Source: Aristolochia californica (taxonomy: Eukaryota > Streptophyta > Magnoliopsida > Piperales > Aristolochiaceae). From it: a stretch of 64,000 bases of DNA. This document shows, piece after piece, positions 40,091 through 53,846 of the stretch. The stretch spans positions 18,167,276-18,231,275 of the forward strand of contig JARWKL010000006.1 of NCBI GenBank assembly GCA_029961685.1. The letters run 5' to 3'. The translations under genes were made by a program, and so were the position numbers. Within the stretch, counting starts at the first letter, position 1. Each line of letters opens with the position of its first letter. A model generated the notes under the pieces. The model ran no database searches, was not told where the DNA came from, and saw nothing but the letters and a program-made list of their open reading frames with translations.

Positions 40091-42880
40091 ATTATATCAA
40101 ATATAAGTGCAGAAAATTATTTCACACACTAAAAATGTACACCAAAGTTTTGTTATCCTTGTTTGGGAAATTCCACTAGTACAACCCCTAGTAACTTGGT
40201 GGAACTTTATAAGAAAGATATTTCTAATTGATCCTAACAGGTTTTAAATGTGGTGGAAATGGATGTCTGAAACATGTTGAAGATGAAAATGACCTCATGA
40301 TCCAAAAATTTCAAGGAATAGAAAAAAATTAATTCTCAAGTAATGTGTGGTGGGATATTTACCAGAGCCAAGCAACCGACTTTTAGCCTATTTTATAAAA
40401 AGCGGACCTAACAATCATCAATCATCGTAAATGTTTTGATCAATTCATGATGTGTAATGCCTATAATTTTTTTTAGATATCACTTATGGTTAGAGAGTCA
40501 ACATTAAGTTAAAAATGCCTCGTCCCCCTCTTCCGATGATTGCAAAATCAAATATATAAAAAACTAAAAGAGTTTACAATCGTTAAGAATCACAAATACT
40601 TTTTGGAATTATCTCTCTCAGCATTTGTACTTTTCCATTTTGGATGTTCAATTTTGTTCAAATCTAACCTTGTGTTTTCACTCTCCCATTTTTCTCGTAA
40701 ACAAAAAGATAAGGGAAATAGATCACAACAAAATGAAAATTTTAGAGTTTATGGATGTAAAAAATTGAAAACTATAATAAACGTAAATGAAGAAAATTAG
40801 TTCATGCACTAAAAATGAACACCAAAGTTTTGTTATCCATGTTTGGGAAATTCCACTAGTACAACCCCTAATAGCTTGGTGGAATTTTATATGAAAAAGA
40901 TTTCTAATTGAATTTTAACATGTTTTAAATGTGGTAAATATGCATGCCTGAAATATGTTGAACATGCAAATGACCTAATGATCCAAAAATTTCAAGGAGT
41001 AGAATAAATTAAATTCTCAATTTAACGTGTTGTGGGTTATTTACCTGAGCCAAAGAACCCACTTTTTGCCATTTTACAAAAAGCAGACCTAACAATCATA
41101 GATCATCATAAATGTTTGGATCGATTCATGACGTGTAATTGCTATAATTTTTGTTAGAAATGACTTATGGTTAGGGAGTCAACATTCAGTTAAAAATGCC
41201 TCGACCCCCTCTTCCGACGATCGCAAAACACAATATATAAAAAACTAAAAGAGTTTACTTTCCTAAAAAATCACAGATGCTTTTTGGAATTATCTCTCTT
41301 AGCATTTGTGCATTTCCATTTTGGATGTTCAATATTTTTTCAATTCCAAACTTGAGTTTTCACACTTCCATTTTTCATGTAAATAAAAAGATAAGGCAAA
41401 TTGATCACAAGAAAATGAAAATATTAGAGATTATTTATGCAAAAAATTGAAAACAACAACAAATGTGAGTGAAGAAAATTATTTCACGCACTAAAAATTA
41501 ACACCAAAGTTTTGTTATCTTTGTTTGGGAAATTCCACTAGTACAACCCCTAATAGCTTGGTGGAATTTTATACGAACTAGATCTCTAATTGATCCTAAC
41601 ATGTTTTAAATGTGGTGGATATTCATGCATGAAACATGTTGAAGATACAAATGACCTAATGATCCCAAAATATCTAGGAGTAGAAAAAATTAAATTCTCA
41701 AGTTAGCATGCGGTGGGATATTTACCAGAGCCAAACAACCCACTTTTTTCCTACTTTACAAAAAGCGGACCTAACAATCATAAATCATCGTAAATGTTTT
41801 GATCTATTAATGATGTGTAAAGGCTTTAATTTTTGTTAGATATGACTTATGGTTTGGGAGTCGACACTTAGTTAAAAATGCCTCGCTTCCCCTCTTCCGA
41901 TGGTTGCAAAATCCAATATATAAAAAGCTCAAAGAGTTTACAACCCTTTGAAATCACACATACTTTTTGGAATTACATCTCTCAGCATTTGTACATTTCC
42001 ATTTTGTATGATCAATTTTTTTCAAATTCAAACTTCAGTTTTCACTTTCCTATTTTTCTTGGAAACAAAAATATTAGGAAAATGGATCACAACAAAATAA
42101 AAATTTTCGTGTTTATTCATGAAAAAAATTGAAAACTATATTAAATGTAAGGCCAAAAATTTATTTCATGCACTAAAAATGAACACCAAAGTTTTATTAT
42201 CCTTGTTTTGGAAATTCCACTAGTACAACCCCTAGTAACTTGGTGAAACATTATAAGAAAGATATTTCTAATTGATCCTAACATGTTTTACATGTGGTGG
42301 ATATGGATGCCTGAAACATGTTGAAGATGAAAATGACATCATGATCCAAAAATTTCAAGGTGTAGAAAAAAATTAATTCTCAAGTTAACGTGCTGTGGGA
42401 TATTTACCAGAGCCAAACAAGCCACTTTTAGCAAATTTTACAAAAAGCGGACCTAAAAATCATAGATCATCGTAAATGTTTTTATCAATTAATGTTGTGT
42501 AATGGCTATAATTTTGGTTAGAAATGACTTATGGTTTGGGAGTCAACACTCTGTTAAAAATGCCTCGCCCCCCTCTTTCAATAATTGGAAAACCCAATAT
42601 ATAAAAAACATAATGAGTTTACAACCCTTAAAAATCATAGATACTTTTTGGAATTATCTCTCTCTGAATTTGTGCATTTCCATTTTGGATGTTCAATTTT
42701 TTTTCAAATCCAAACTTGAGTATTCACTCTCCATTTTTTCTCGTAATAAAAAAGATAAGGAAAATAGATCACAATAAAATGAAAATTTTAGAGATTAGGT
42801 ATGCAAAAAAATAAAAAAATAAAAAAATTTAAGTGAATAAAATTATTTTACGCATTAAAAATGAACATAAAGTTTTGTTA

Positions 42881-43180
42881 TCCATGTTTGGATGTTCAAT
42901 TTTTTTTCAAATCGAAACTTGAGTTATCATTCTTCCATTTTTCTCGTAAACAAAAAGATAAGGTAAATAGATGACAAGAAAATGAAAATTTTTTTTAGAG
43001 TTTTTGTATGCAAAAAATTAAAAACTATAATAAGTATAATTGAAGAAAATTATTTCACGCACTAAAAATGAACACCAAAGTTTTGTTATCCATGTTTTTG
43101 AAATTCCACTAATACAACCTTTAACAACTTGGAGGAATTTTATAAGAAAGATATTTTTAATTGAATCCTAACATGTTTTA
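42881..43180 (+). repeat. Deletion-variant monomer, copy 1 of a ~7.2-kb-spaced pair
   Basis: TCCATGTTTGGATGTTCAA (42881) fuses two parts of the monomer that are normally ~290 bp or more apart in the B sequence. An insertion variant TTGAATCCTAACATG follows at 43161. The same two oddities occur together near 50,066 and 50,325. Confidence 0.75.
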
Positions 43181-46100
43181 AATGTGGTGGATATGCATGC
43201 CTGATACATGTTGAAGATGCAAATGATCTGATGATCCAAAAATTTCAAGGAGTAGAATAAATTAAATTCTCAATTTAACATGTTGTGGGATATTTACCAT
43301 AGCCAAACAACCCACTTTTTGCCATTTTACAAAAAGCGGACCTAACAATCATAGATCATCGTAAATGTTTTGATCGATTCATGACGTGAAAAAGCTATAA
43401 TTTTTGTTAGAAATGACTTATGGTTTGGGAGTCAACATTCAGTTAAAAATGACTCACCCCCCTCTTCCGATGATTGCAAAACCCAATATATAAAAAACTA
43501 AAAGAGTTTAAAATCCTTAAAAATCGCAGATACTTTTTGGAATTATCTGTCTCAGCACTTGTGCATTTCCTTTTTCGATGTTCAATTTTTTTTTAAATCC
43601 AAACTTGAGTTTTCCCTCTCCCTTTTTTCTCTAAAACAAAAAGATATGGCAAATAGATCACAACAAAATGAAAATATTAGAGTTTATGTTTGCAAAAACT
43701 TTGAAAACTATAATAAAAGTAAGAGAATAAAATTATTACATGCACTAAAAATGAACACCAAAGTTTTGTTATTTTTGGGAAATTCCACTAGTACAACCCC
43801 TAATGACTTGGTGGAACTTTATAAGAAAGAGATTTCTAATTGATCCTAACATGTTTTAAATATGGGGGATATGCATGCCTAAAACATGTAAATGACCTAA
43901 TGATCCAAAAAAATTGAGTACAAAAAATTAAATTCTGAAGTTATCATGCGGTGGGATATTTATCAGAGCCAAACAACCCACATTTTGCCTATTTTACAAA
44001 AAGCGGACCTACCAATCTTAGATCATCGTAAATGTTTTGATCGATTAATGATGTGTAACGGCTAATATTTCTGTTAGAAATGACTAATGGTTGGGGAGTC
44101 AACACTCAGTTAGAAATACCTCGCCCCCTCTTCTAATGATTGCAAAACCCAAAATATAAAAGACTAAAAGAGTTTACAATCCTTCAAAATCACAGATACG
44201 TTTTGGAATTATCTCTCTCAGAATTTGGGCACTTTCCAATTTGGATGTTCAATTTATTTTCAAATCGAAAGTTGAGTTTTCACTCTCCCATTTTTCTTGT
44301 AAATAAAAAAAATAAGGCAAATAGATCACAACAAAATGAAAATTTTAGAGTTTATGTATGCAAAAAATTGAAAACTATAATAAATGTAAGAGAATAAAAT
44401 TATTTCACGCACTAAAAAAGAACACCAAAGTTTTGTTATCCATGTTTCGGAAATTCCACTTGTACAACCCCTAATAGCTTGGTGGAATTTTATAAGAAAG
44501 AAATTTCTAATTGATCCTAACATGTTTTAAATGTGGTGGATCTGCATGCCTGAAACATATTGTAGATGCAAATGACCTAATGATCCAAACATTTCAAGGA
44601 GTTGAAAAAATTAAATTCTCAAGTTTAAATTCTCAAGTTAACATGCGGTGGGATATTTACCAGAGCCAAACAACACACTTTTTGCCTCTTTTACAAAAGG
44701 CGGACCTAACAATCATAGATCAACGTAAATGTTTTAATTGATTAATGATGTGTAACGGCTATAATTTTTGTTAGAAATGACTTATGGTTTGGGAGTGAAC
44801 ACTTACTTAAAAATGCCTCGTCCCCCCTCTTCCGATGATAGCAAAACCCTATATATAAAAAACTAAAAAATTTTACAATCCTTAAAAATTATAGATACTT
44901 TTTGGAATTATCTCTGTCAGCATTTGTGCTTTTCATTTTGGATGTTCAATTTTTTTTCAAATCCAAACTTGAATTTTCACTCAACTATTTTTTTCGTAAA
45001 CGAAAAGGGAAGGCAAATAGATCACAACAAAATGAAAATTTTGGAGTTTATGTTTTCAAAATGTTGAAAAATATTATAAATTTAAGAGAATAAAATTATT
45101 TCACGCACTAAAAATGAACACCAAAGTTTTGTTATCCATGTTTTGGAAGGACTACTAGTTCCTAATGACTTGGTGGAACTTTATCAGAAACAGATTTCTA
45201 ATTGATCCTAACATGTTATAATTGTGGGGGATATGCATGCCTGAAAAATGTTGATAATGCAAATGACCTAATGATCCAAAAATTTCAAGGAGTAGAAAAA
45301 ATTAAATTCTCAAGTTAACGTGCAGTGGGATATTTACCCAAGCCAAACAACCCACTTTTTGCCTATTTTACAAAAGATAGACCTAACAATCATAGATCAT
45401 CGTGAATGTTTTGATTGATTAATGATGTGCAACAGCTATAATGATTGTTAGAAATGACTTATGGTTTGGGAGTCAACACTCAATTAAAAATGCCTCGCCG
45501 CCTGCCCTCTTCCGATGATTGCAAAACCCAATATATAAAAAACTAATAGAATTAAAAATCCTAAAAAATCACAGATACTTTTTGGAATTATCTCTCTCAG
45601 CATTTGTGCATTTCCATTTTGGATGTTCAATTTTTTTCCAAGTCCAAACTTGAGTTTTCACTCTCTCATTTTTCTCGAACAAAAAGAAAAGGCAAATAGA
45701 TCACAGAAAAATAAATTTTTTTGTTTTTTTGTATGCAAAAAAATTAAAAACTATAATGAATGTAAGTGAAGAAAATTATTTCACGCACAAAAAATGAACA
45801 CCAAAGTTTTGTTATCAATGTTTGGGAAATTCCACTAATACAACTCCTAATAGCTTGGTGGAATTTTATTAGAAAGAGATTTCTAATTGATTCTAACCTG
45901 TTTTGAATGTGGTGGATATGCATGCCTGAAACATGTTGAAGAAGCAAATGACATAATCATCCGAAAATTTCAAGGAGTAGAAAAAATTAATTCTCAAGTT
46001 AACGCGCGGTGGGATATTTACCAGAGCCAAACAACCAATTTTTTCCTATTTTAAAAAAACCAAACCTAACAATCATAGATTATCGTAAATGTTTTGATCG

Positions 46101-46185
46101 ATTAATAATGTGTAAAGGCTATAATGCTTGTTAGAAATGACTTATGGTTTGGGAGTCAACACTCAGCTAAAAATGCCTCGCCGCA

Positions 46186-46206
46186 CCCCCCCCCCCCCCC
46201 CCCCCC
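46186..46206 (+). repeat. Poly-C tract, 21 bp
   Basis: C homopolymer at the standard B-module position, followed by TCCCCTCTTCTTCCG. Confidence 0.9.
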
Positions 46207-46892
46207 TCCCCTCTTCTTCCGTTGATTGCAAACCCAATATATAAAAAAAAAATAGGGTTTACAGTTCTTAAAAATCACAGATACATTTTTGAATTATCTC
46301 TCTCAGAATTTGTGCATTTCCATTTTGGATGTTCAATTTTTTTCAAATCCAAACGTGAGTTTTCACTCTCCCATTTTTCTCGTAAAAAAAAAAAAGGCAA
46401 ATAGATCACAACAAAATGGAAATTTTAGAGTTTATGTATGCAAAAAATATAAAACAATAATAAATTTAAGTGAAAAAAATTATTTCATGCACTAAAAATG
46501 AACACCAAAGTTTTGTTATCCATGTTTGGGAAAATCAACTCGTACAACCCCTAATGACATGGTGGAACTTTATCAGAAAGAGATTTCTGATTGATCCTAA
46601 CATGTTTTTAAATGAGGTGGATATGCATGCCTTAAACATGTTGATGATGCAAATGACTCTAATGATCCAAAAATTTCAAGGAGTAGTAAAATTTAAATTC
46701 TCAAGTTAACGTGCGGTGGGATATTTACCACAGCCAAACAACCCATTTTTTGCCTGTTTTACAAAAAGTGGTCCTAACAATCTTAGATAATCATAAATGT
46801 TTTGATCGATTAATGATGTGTAACCGCTATAATTTTTTAAGAATCGACTTATGGTTTGGGACTCAATACTCAATTAAAAATGCCTCCCCCCT

Positions 46893-46912
46893 CCCCCCCC
46901 CCCCCCCCCCCC
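46893..46912 (+). repeat. Poly-C tract, 20 bp
   Basis: C homopolymer at the standard B-module position in the next monomer, preceded by TGCCTCCCCCCT. Confidence 0.9.
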
Positions 46913-47393
46913 TCTTCAAATGATTGCAAAACCCAATATATAAAAAACTAAAAGAGTTTACAATCCTTAAAAATCACAGATAGTTTTTTGAATTATCTCT
47001 CTCAGCCTTTGTGCATTTCCATTTGGATGTTCAGTTTTTTTAAAATCCAAACATGACTTTTAACTCTCTCATCTTTCTTGTAAACAAAAAGAGAGGCAAT
47101 ATAGATCACAACAAAATGAAAATTTTAGAGTTTATGTATGCAAAAAAATTAATACTATAATAAAGTTAAGTGAAGAAAATTATTTCACGCATTTAAAATG
47201 AACACCAAAGTTTTGTTATCCATGTTTGGGAAATTCCACTAGTACAACCCCTAATGACTTGGTGGAACTTTATAAGAAAGTGATTTCTGATTGATCCTAA
47301 CATGTTTCAAATGTGGTGGATATGCGCATCCTTAAACATGTTGAAGATGCAAACGACCTAATGATCCAAAAATTCAAGGGGTATAAGAAATTC

Positions 47394-47637
47394 TCAAGTT
47401 AACGTGCGGTGGGATATTTACCATAGCCAAACAACCCTCTTTTTACCTATTTTACAAAAAGTGGTCCTAACAATGATAGATCATTGTAAATGTTTTGATC
47501 AATTAATGATGTGTATCAAGTTAACGTGCGGTGGGATATTTACCATAGCCAAACAACCCTCTTTTTACCTATTTTACAAAAAGTGGTCCTAACAATGATA
47601 GATCATTGTAAATGTTTTGATCAATTAATGATGTGTA
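47394..47637 (+). repeat. Exact 122-bp tandem duplication
   Basis: 47394-47515 and 47516-47637 are identical by eye. Each unit runs from TCAAGTTAACGTGCGGTGGG to AATTAATGATGTGTA. It spans the backbone/module boundary (ACCTATTTTACAAAAAG), so it is a fresh duplication inside a monomer and not the normal array period. Confidence 0.93.
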
Positions 47638-49062
47638 ACGGCTATCATGTTTGTTAGAAATGACTTACTATTTTGGAGTCAACACTCAGTTAAAAATGCC
47701 TCCCCCACCCCTCTGTTCCTATGATTGGAAAACCCAATATACAAAAAACTAAAAAGAGTTTAAAATCGTAAAAATCACAAATAATTTTTGGAATTATTTC
47801 TCTCAACATTTGTGCATTTCCATTTTAGATGTTCAATGTTTTTCAAAATCCAAACTTGAGTTTTCACTCTCTTATTTTTCTCGTAAACAAAAAGAAAAGG
47901 CAAGTAGATCACAACAAAATGAAAATTTTAGAGTTTATGTAAGCAAAAAATTGAAAATTATAATGAATTTAAGTGAAGAAAATTATTTCATGCACTAAAA
48001 ATGAACACCAAAGTTTTGTTATCCCTGTTTGGAAATTCCACTAGTACAACCCCTAATAGCTTGCAGGAAACTTATAAGAAAGAGATTTCTAATTGATCCT
48101 AAAATATTTTAAATGTGGTGATATGCATGCCTTAAACATGTGAAGATACAAATGACCTAATGATCCAAAAATTTCAAGGAGTAGAAAAAATTAAATTCTC
48201 AAGTTTACGTGCGGTGGGATATTTTACCAGAGCCAAACAACCCACTTTTTGCCTATTTTAAAAAAAGCGGACCTAAATTTCATAGATCATCGTAAATGTT
48301 TTGATTGATTAATGATGTGTAACGGCTATAATTTTTGTTAGAAATGACTTATGGTTTGGGAGTCAACACTCAGTTAAAAATGCCTCGCCTCCCCTCTTCC
48401 AATGATTGCAAAATCCAATATATAAAAAACTAAAGGAGTTTACAACCCTTATAAATCATAGATACTTTTTGGAATTATCTCTCTCAGCATTTGTGCATTT
48501 CTATTTTGTATGTTCAATTTTTTCAAATCCAAACTTGAGTTTTCACATTACTATTTTCTTGGAAACAAAAAGATTAGGAAAATGGATTACACCAAAATGA
48601 AAATTTTAAAGTTTATGTATGCAAAAAAATTGAAAAATTTATTAAATGTAAGTGCAGAAAATTATTTCACGCACTAAAAATGCACACCAAAGTTTGGTTA
48701 TCCTTTTTGGGAAATTCCACTAGTACAACCCCTACTAACTTGGTGGAACTTTATAAGAAAGATATTTCCAATTGATCTTAATATGTTTTAAATATGGAGG
48801 ATATGGATGCCTGAAACATGTTGAAGATGAAAATGACCTCATGATCATAAAATTTCAAGGAGTAGAAAAAAAATTAATTCTCAGTTAACAAGCGGTGGGA
48901 TATTTACTATAGCTAAACAACCCACTTTTAGCTAATTTTACAAAAACCGAACCTAACAACCATAGATTATCATAAATTTTTTTATCGATTAATGATGTGT
49001 AACGGCTATAATTTTTGTTAGAAATGACTTACGGTTTGGGAGTAAACGCTCAGTCAAGAATG

Positions 49063-49082
49063 CCCCCCCCCCCCCCCCCCCC
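49063..49082 (+). repeat. Poly-C tract, 20 bp
   Basis: C homopolymer at the standard B-module position, between CAAGAATG and TGTTTTTCGATGATTGC. Confidence 0.9.
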
Positions 49083-50065
49083 TGTTTTTCGATGATTGCA
49101 AAACCCAATATATAAAAAACTGAAATAGTTTACAACCCTTAAAAATCACAGATACTTTTTGGAATTATCTCTCTCTGCATTTGTGCATTTCCATTTTGGA
49201 TGTTCAATTTTTTTTCAAATCCAAACTTGATTTTTCACTCTCCCATTTTTCTCGTAAAACAAGGCAAATAGATCACAACAAAATGAAATTTTAGAGTTTA
49301 TGTATGCAAAAAATTGAAAATTATATTAAATATAAGTGCAGAAAATTATTTCACGTACAAAAAATGAACACCAAAGTTTTGTTATCCTTGTTTGAGAAAT
49401 TCCACTAGTACAACCCCTTGTCACTTGGTAGAACTTTATAAGAAAGATATTTCTAATTGATCCTAACATGTTTTAAATGTGGTGGATATGGATGCTTGAA
49501 ACATGTTGAAGATGAAAATGACCTCATGATCCAAAAATTTCAAGGAGTAGAAAAAAATTAATTCTCAAGTTAACGTGCGGTGGGATTATTTACGAGAGCG
49601 AAACAACCCACTTTTAGCCTATTTTACAAATAGCGGATCTAACAATCATAGATAATCGTAAAAGTTTTTATCGATTTATTACGTGTAACGGCTATAATTT
49701 TTGTTAGAAATGACTTACTGTTTGGGAGTCAACAACACTCAGTTAAAAATGCCATGCACCCTCTTCCGATGATTGCAAAACCCAATATACAAAAAACTAA
49801 AAGAGTTTAAAACCCTTAAAAATCACAGATACTTTTTGAAATTGTCTCTCTCAGCATTAATGCATTTCCATTTTGGATGTTCAATTTTTTGCAAATCCTA
49901 ACATAAGTTTTCACTCTCCTTTTTTTCTCGTTAACAAAAAGAAAAGGAAAATAGTTCACAACAAAATGAAAATTTAAGAGTTGTATGCAAAAAATTTAAA
50001 AATAAAATAAATGTAAGTGAATAATATTATTTCATGCACTAAAAATGAACACCAAAGTTTTGTTA

Positions 50066-50345
50066 TCCATGTTTGGATGTTCAATTTTTTTTCAAATCCA
50101 AACTTGAGTTTTCACTCTCCCGAAGATAAGGTAAATAGATCACAACAAAATGAAAATTTCAGAGTTTTTGAATGCAAAAAATTAAAAACTATAATAAATA
50201 TAAATGAAGAAAATTATTTCATTCACTAAAAATGAACACAAAAGTTTTGTTATCCATGTGATGGAAATTCCACTAGTACAACCCCTAATAGCTAGAAGGA
50301 ATTTTATAAGAAAGTGATTTCTAATTGAATCCTAACAGGTTTTAA
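50066..50345 (+). repeat. Deletion-variant monomer, copy 2 of a ~7.2-kb-spaced pair
   Basis: TCCATGTTTGGATGTTCAA (50066) and TTGAATCCTAACAGG (50325) repeat the variants seen at 42,881 and 43,161, with offsets of 7,185 and 7,164 bp. The copy has since lost CATTTTTCTCGTAAACAAA between CTCTCCC and GAAGATAAGG. Confidence 0.75.
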
Positions 50346-51280
50346 ATGTGGTGGATGCATGCTTGAAACATGTTGAAGATCCAAAAGACCTAATGATGCA
50401 AAAATTTCAAGAAGTAAAATAAATTTAACCCACTTTTTGCCTATTTTACAAAAAGCGGACCTAACAATCATTGATCGTCATAAATGTTTTGATCTTTTAA
50501 TTATGCGTAATGGTTATAATTTTTTTTAGAAATGACTTATGGTTTGGGAGAGTCCACTCAGTTAAAAATGCCTCGCCGCCCTCATCCGATGATTGCAAAA
50601 TCCAATATATAAAAAACTAAAAGAGTTTACAATGCTAAAAAATTGCAGATACTTTTTGGAATTATCTCTCTCAGCATTTGTGCATTTCCATTTTGGAAGT
50701 TCAATTTTTTTTCAAATCCAAACTTGAGTTTTCACTCTCCCATTTTTCTCGTAAACAAAAAGATAATGGAAATAGATCACAACAAAATGAAAATTTTTGA
50801 GTTTATATATGTAAAAAATTGAAAACTATAATAAAATTAAATGAAGAAAATTATTTCACGCACTAAAAATGAACACCAAAGTTTTGTTATCCATGTTTGG
50901 GAAATTCCACTAGTACAACCCCTAATAGCTTGGTGGAATTTTATAAGAACGAGATCTCTAATAGATCCTAACATGTTTTAAATGTGGTGGATATGCATGC
51001 CTGGAACATGTTGAAGATACAAATGAACTAATGATCCAAAAATTTCCAGGAGTAGAAAAAATTAAATTCTCAAGTTAGCGTGTGGTGGGATAATTACCAG
51101 AGTCAAACAACCCACTTTTTGCCTATTTTACAAAAAGTGGACCTAACAATCATATATCATCGTAAATTTTTTGATCGATTAATGATGTGTAACGGCTATA
51201 ATTTTTTTTAGAAATGACTTATGGTTTGGGAGTCAACACTCAGTTAAAAATGCCTTGCCTCCCCTCTTCCGATGATTGCA

Positions 51281-51295
51281 GGGGGGGGGGGGGGG
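51281..51295 (-). repeat. Poly-G tract at the forward/reverse junction, 15 bp
   Basis: Forward satellite ends CTCTTCCGATGATTGCA at 51280. The next 15 bases are G, and reverse satellite follows (TTGGTGGCATTTTTA). The switch is therefore at the C/G homopolymer site of the B module, in a near-palindromic context (AAAAATGCC on the left, GGCATTTTT on the right). Confidence 0.9.
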
Positions 51296-53137
51296 TTGGT
51301 GGCATTTTTATCTGAATGTTGACTCCCAAACCATAAGTCATTTCTAACAAAAATTATAGCCGTTACACATCATTAATCGATCAAAATATTTACGATGATC
51401 TATGATTGTAAGGTCCGCTTTTTGTAAAAAAGGCAAAACGTGGGTTGTTTGGTTCTTGTAAATATCCCACCACATGTTAAATTGAGAATTTAATTTTTCT
51501 ACTCCTTAAAGTTTTTGGATCATTAGGTCATTTTCATCTTCAACATGTTTCAGGCATGCATATCCACCACATTTAAAACATGTTGGGATAAATTAAAAAT
51601 CTCTTTCTTATAAAATTCGGCAGAGATATTTGGTTTGTACTAGTGGAATTTCCCAAACATGGATAATAAAACTTTGGTGTTCATTTTTAGTGAGTGAAAT
51701 AATTTTCTTCACTTACATTTATTATTTTTTTCAATTTTTTGCATACATACACTCTAAAATTCTCATTTTGTTGAGATCTATTTACCTTATCTTTTGCTTT
51801 ATGAGAAAAATGGGAGTGTGATATGAAAAAAAATTGAACATCCAAAATGGAAATGCACAATTGCTGATAGAAATAATTCCAAAAAGTACATGTGATTTTT
51901 AAGGATTGTAAACTCTTTTATTTTTTTTATATATTGGGTTTTGCAATCATCGGAAGAGGAGGGGTGAGGCATTTTTAACTGATGTTGACTCCCAAACCAT
52001 AAGTCATTTCTAAAAAAAATTATAACCGTTACACATCATTAATCGATCAAAATATTTATGATTATCTTTGAATGTTATGTCCTCTTTTCGTAAAATAGGC
52101 AAAAATGGGTTGTTTGGCTCATGTATCCCACCTAACGTTAACTAGAGAATTTAATTTTTTCTACTTTTGGATCATTAGGTCTTTTGAATCTTCAACATGT
52201 TAACTGAGTGTTGACTCCGTTAGCATAAGTCATCCGCTTTTGGGAAAAAAGGCAAAAAGTGGGGTAGTTTGGCTCCGGTAAATATCCCACCACACATTAA
52301 CTTGAGAATATAATTTTTTCTAATGCTTGAAATTTTTGGAACATTATGTCATTAGCATCTTTAACATGTTCCAGGCATGCATATCCATCACATTTAAAAC
52401 AGGTTAGGATCAATAAGAAATATCATTCTTATAAAATTCCACCAAGCTATTAGGGGTTGTACTAGTGGAATTTCCCAAACAAGGATAACAAAAGGGAGAG
52501 TGAAAACACAAGTTAGGATTTGAAAAAAAAATTGAACATCCAAAATGGAAATACACAAATGCTAAGTGAGATAATTCCAAAAAGTAACTGTGATTTTTAA
52601 GGATTGTAAACTCTTTTAATTTTTTATATATTGGGTTTTGCAATCATCGGAAGAGGGGGGCAATGCATTTTTAACTGAGTGTTGACTCCCAAACCAGTTG
52701 TCATTTCTAGTAACAATTATAGCCATTACACATCATTAATCGATCGAAACATTTTCGATGATCTATGATTGTTAGGTCCGCTTTTTGTATAATAGGCAAA
52801 AAGTGGGTTGTTTGGCCCTGGTAAATATCCCACCGCACGTTAACTTGAGAATTTTTAGAGTGTGAAATAATTTTCTTCACTTAAATTTATTATGGTTTTC
52901 AATCTTTTTCATTACTAAATTCTAAAATTTTTATTTTTTTATGATCTCTTTCCCTTATCTTTTTGTTTACGAAAAATGGGAGAGTGATAACTCAAGTTTG
53001 GATTTTAAAAAAATATTTAACATCCAAAAAAGAAATGCACAAATGCTGAGAGAGATAATTCCAAAAAGTATCTGAGTTTTTAGGGATTGTAAACTCTTTC
53101 AGTTTTTTATATATTGGGTTTTGCAATCATCTGAAGA

Positions 53138-53158
53138 GGGGGGGGGGGGGGGGGGGGG
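53138..53158 (-). repeat. Poly-G tract, 21 bp
   Basis: G homopolymer at the B-module site, at the start of higher-order unit 2, after CATCTGAAGA. Confidence 0.9.
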
Positions 53159-53814
53159 AGGCATTTTTTAACTGAGTGTTGACTCCCAAACCATAAGTCA
53201 TTTCTAACAAAAATTATAGCTGTTACACATCATTAATCGATCAAAATATTTACGATGATCTATGATTGTAAGGTCCGCTTTTTGTAAAATAGGCAGAACG
53301 TGGGTTGTTTGGCCCTTGTAAATATCCCACCGCACGTTAAATTGAGAATTTAATTTTTCTACTCCTTAAAGTTTTTGGATCATTAGGTCATTTTCATCTT
53401 CAACATGTTTCAGGCATGCATATCCACCACATTTAAAACATGTTGGGATAAATTAAAAATCTCTTTCTTTTAAAATTTGGCAGAGATATTTGGTTTGTAC
53501 TAGTGGAATTTCCCAAACATGGATAATAAAACTTTGGTGTTCATTTTTAGTGAGTGAAATAATTTTCTTCACTTACATTTATTATTGTTTTCAATTTTTT
53601 CCATACATACACTCTAAAATTCTCATTTTGTTGAGATCTATTTACCTTATCTATTGCTTTATGAGAAAAATGGGTGTGATATGAAAAAAAATTGAACATC
53701 CAAAATGGAAATGCACAATTGCTGATAGAAATAATTTCAAAAAGTATATGTGATTTTTAAGGATTGTAAACTCTTTAATTTTTTTTTATATTGGGTTTTG
53801 CAATCATCGGAAGT

Positions 53815-53845
<31 letters not shown>
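53815..53845 (-). repeat. Poly-G tract, 31 bp
   Basis: G homopolymer at the B-module site. The matching monomer of unit 1 (51,958) has only GAGGAGGGG, so the tract expanded or contracted after the unit was duplicated. Confidence 0.9.

Positions 53846-53846
<1 letters not shown>

Larger units (their letters stand above)
32912..51280 (+). repeat. Type B2 satellite array, ~665-690-bp monomer, forward
   Basis: About 27-28 monomers, some shortened. The landmark 'aatgaacacc' (or a variant) falls near 33553, 34220, 34885, 35588, 36257, 36711, 37149, 37967, 38649, 39330, 40138, 40816, 41499, 42180, 42860, 43058, 43749, 44412, 45110, 45793, 46498, 47209, 48000, 48679, 49371, 50045, 50235 and 50868. 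Copies carry the 191-bp module (ACAAAAAGCGGACCTAAC, GATCGATTAATGATGTG, CTCTTCCGATGATTGC) and read GTGGTGGATATGCATGCCTG. Shortened copies occur at ~36,600-36,810, 42,880-43,070 and 50,070-50,250. A 15-bp repeat of TTAAATTCTCAAG occurs at 44611-44638. No gene is supported. Confidence 0.94.
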
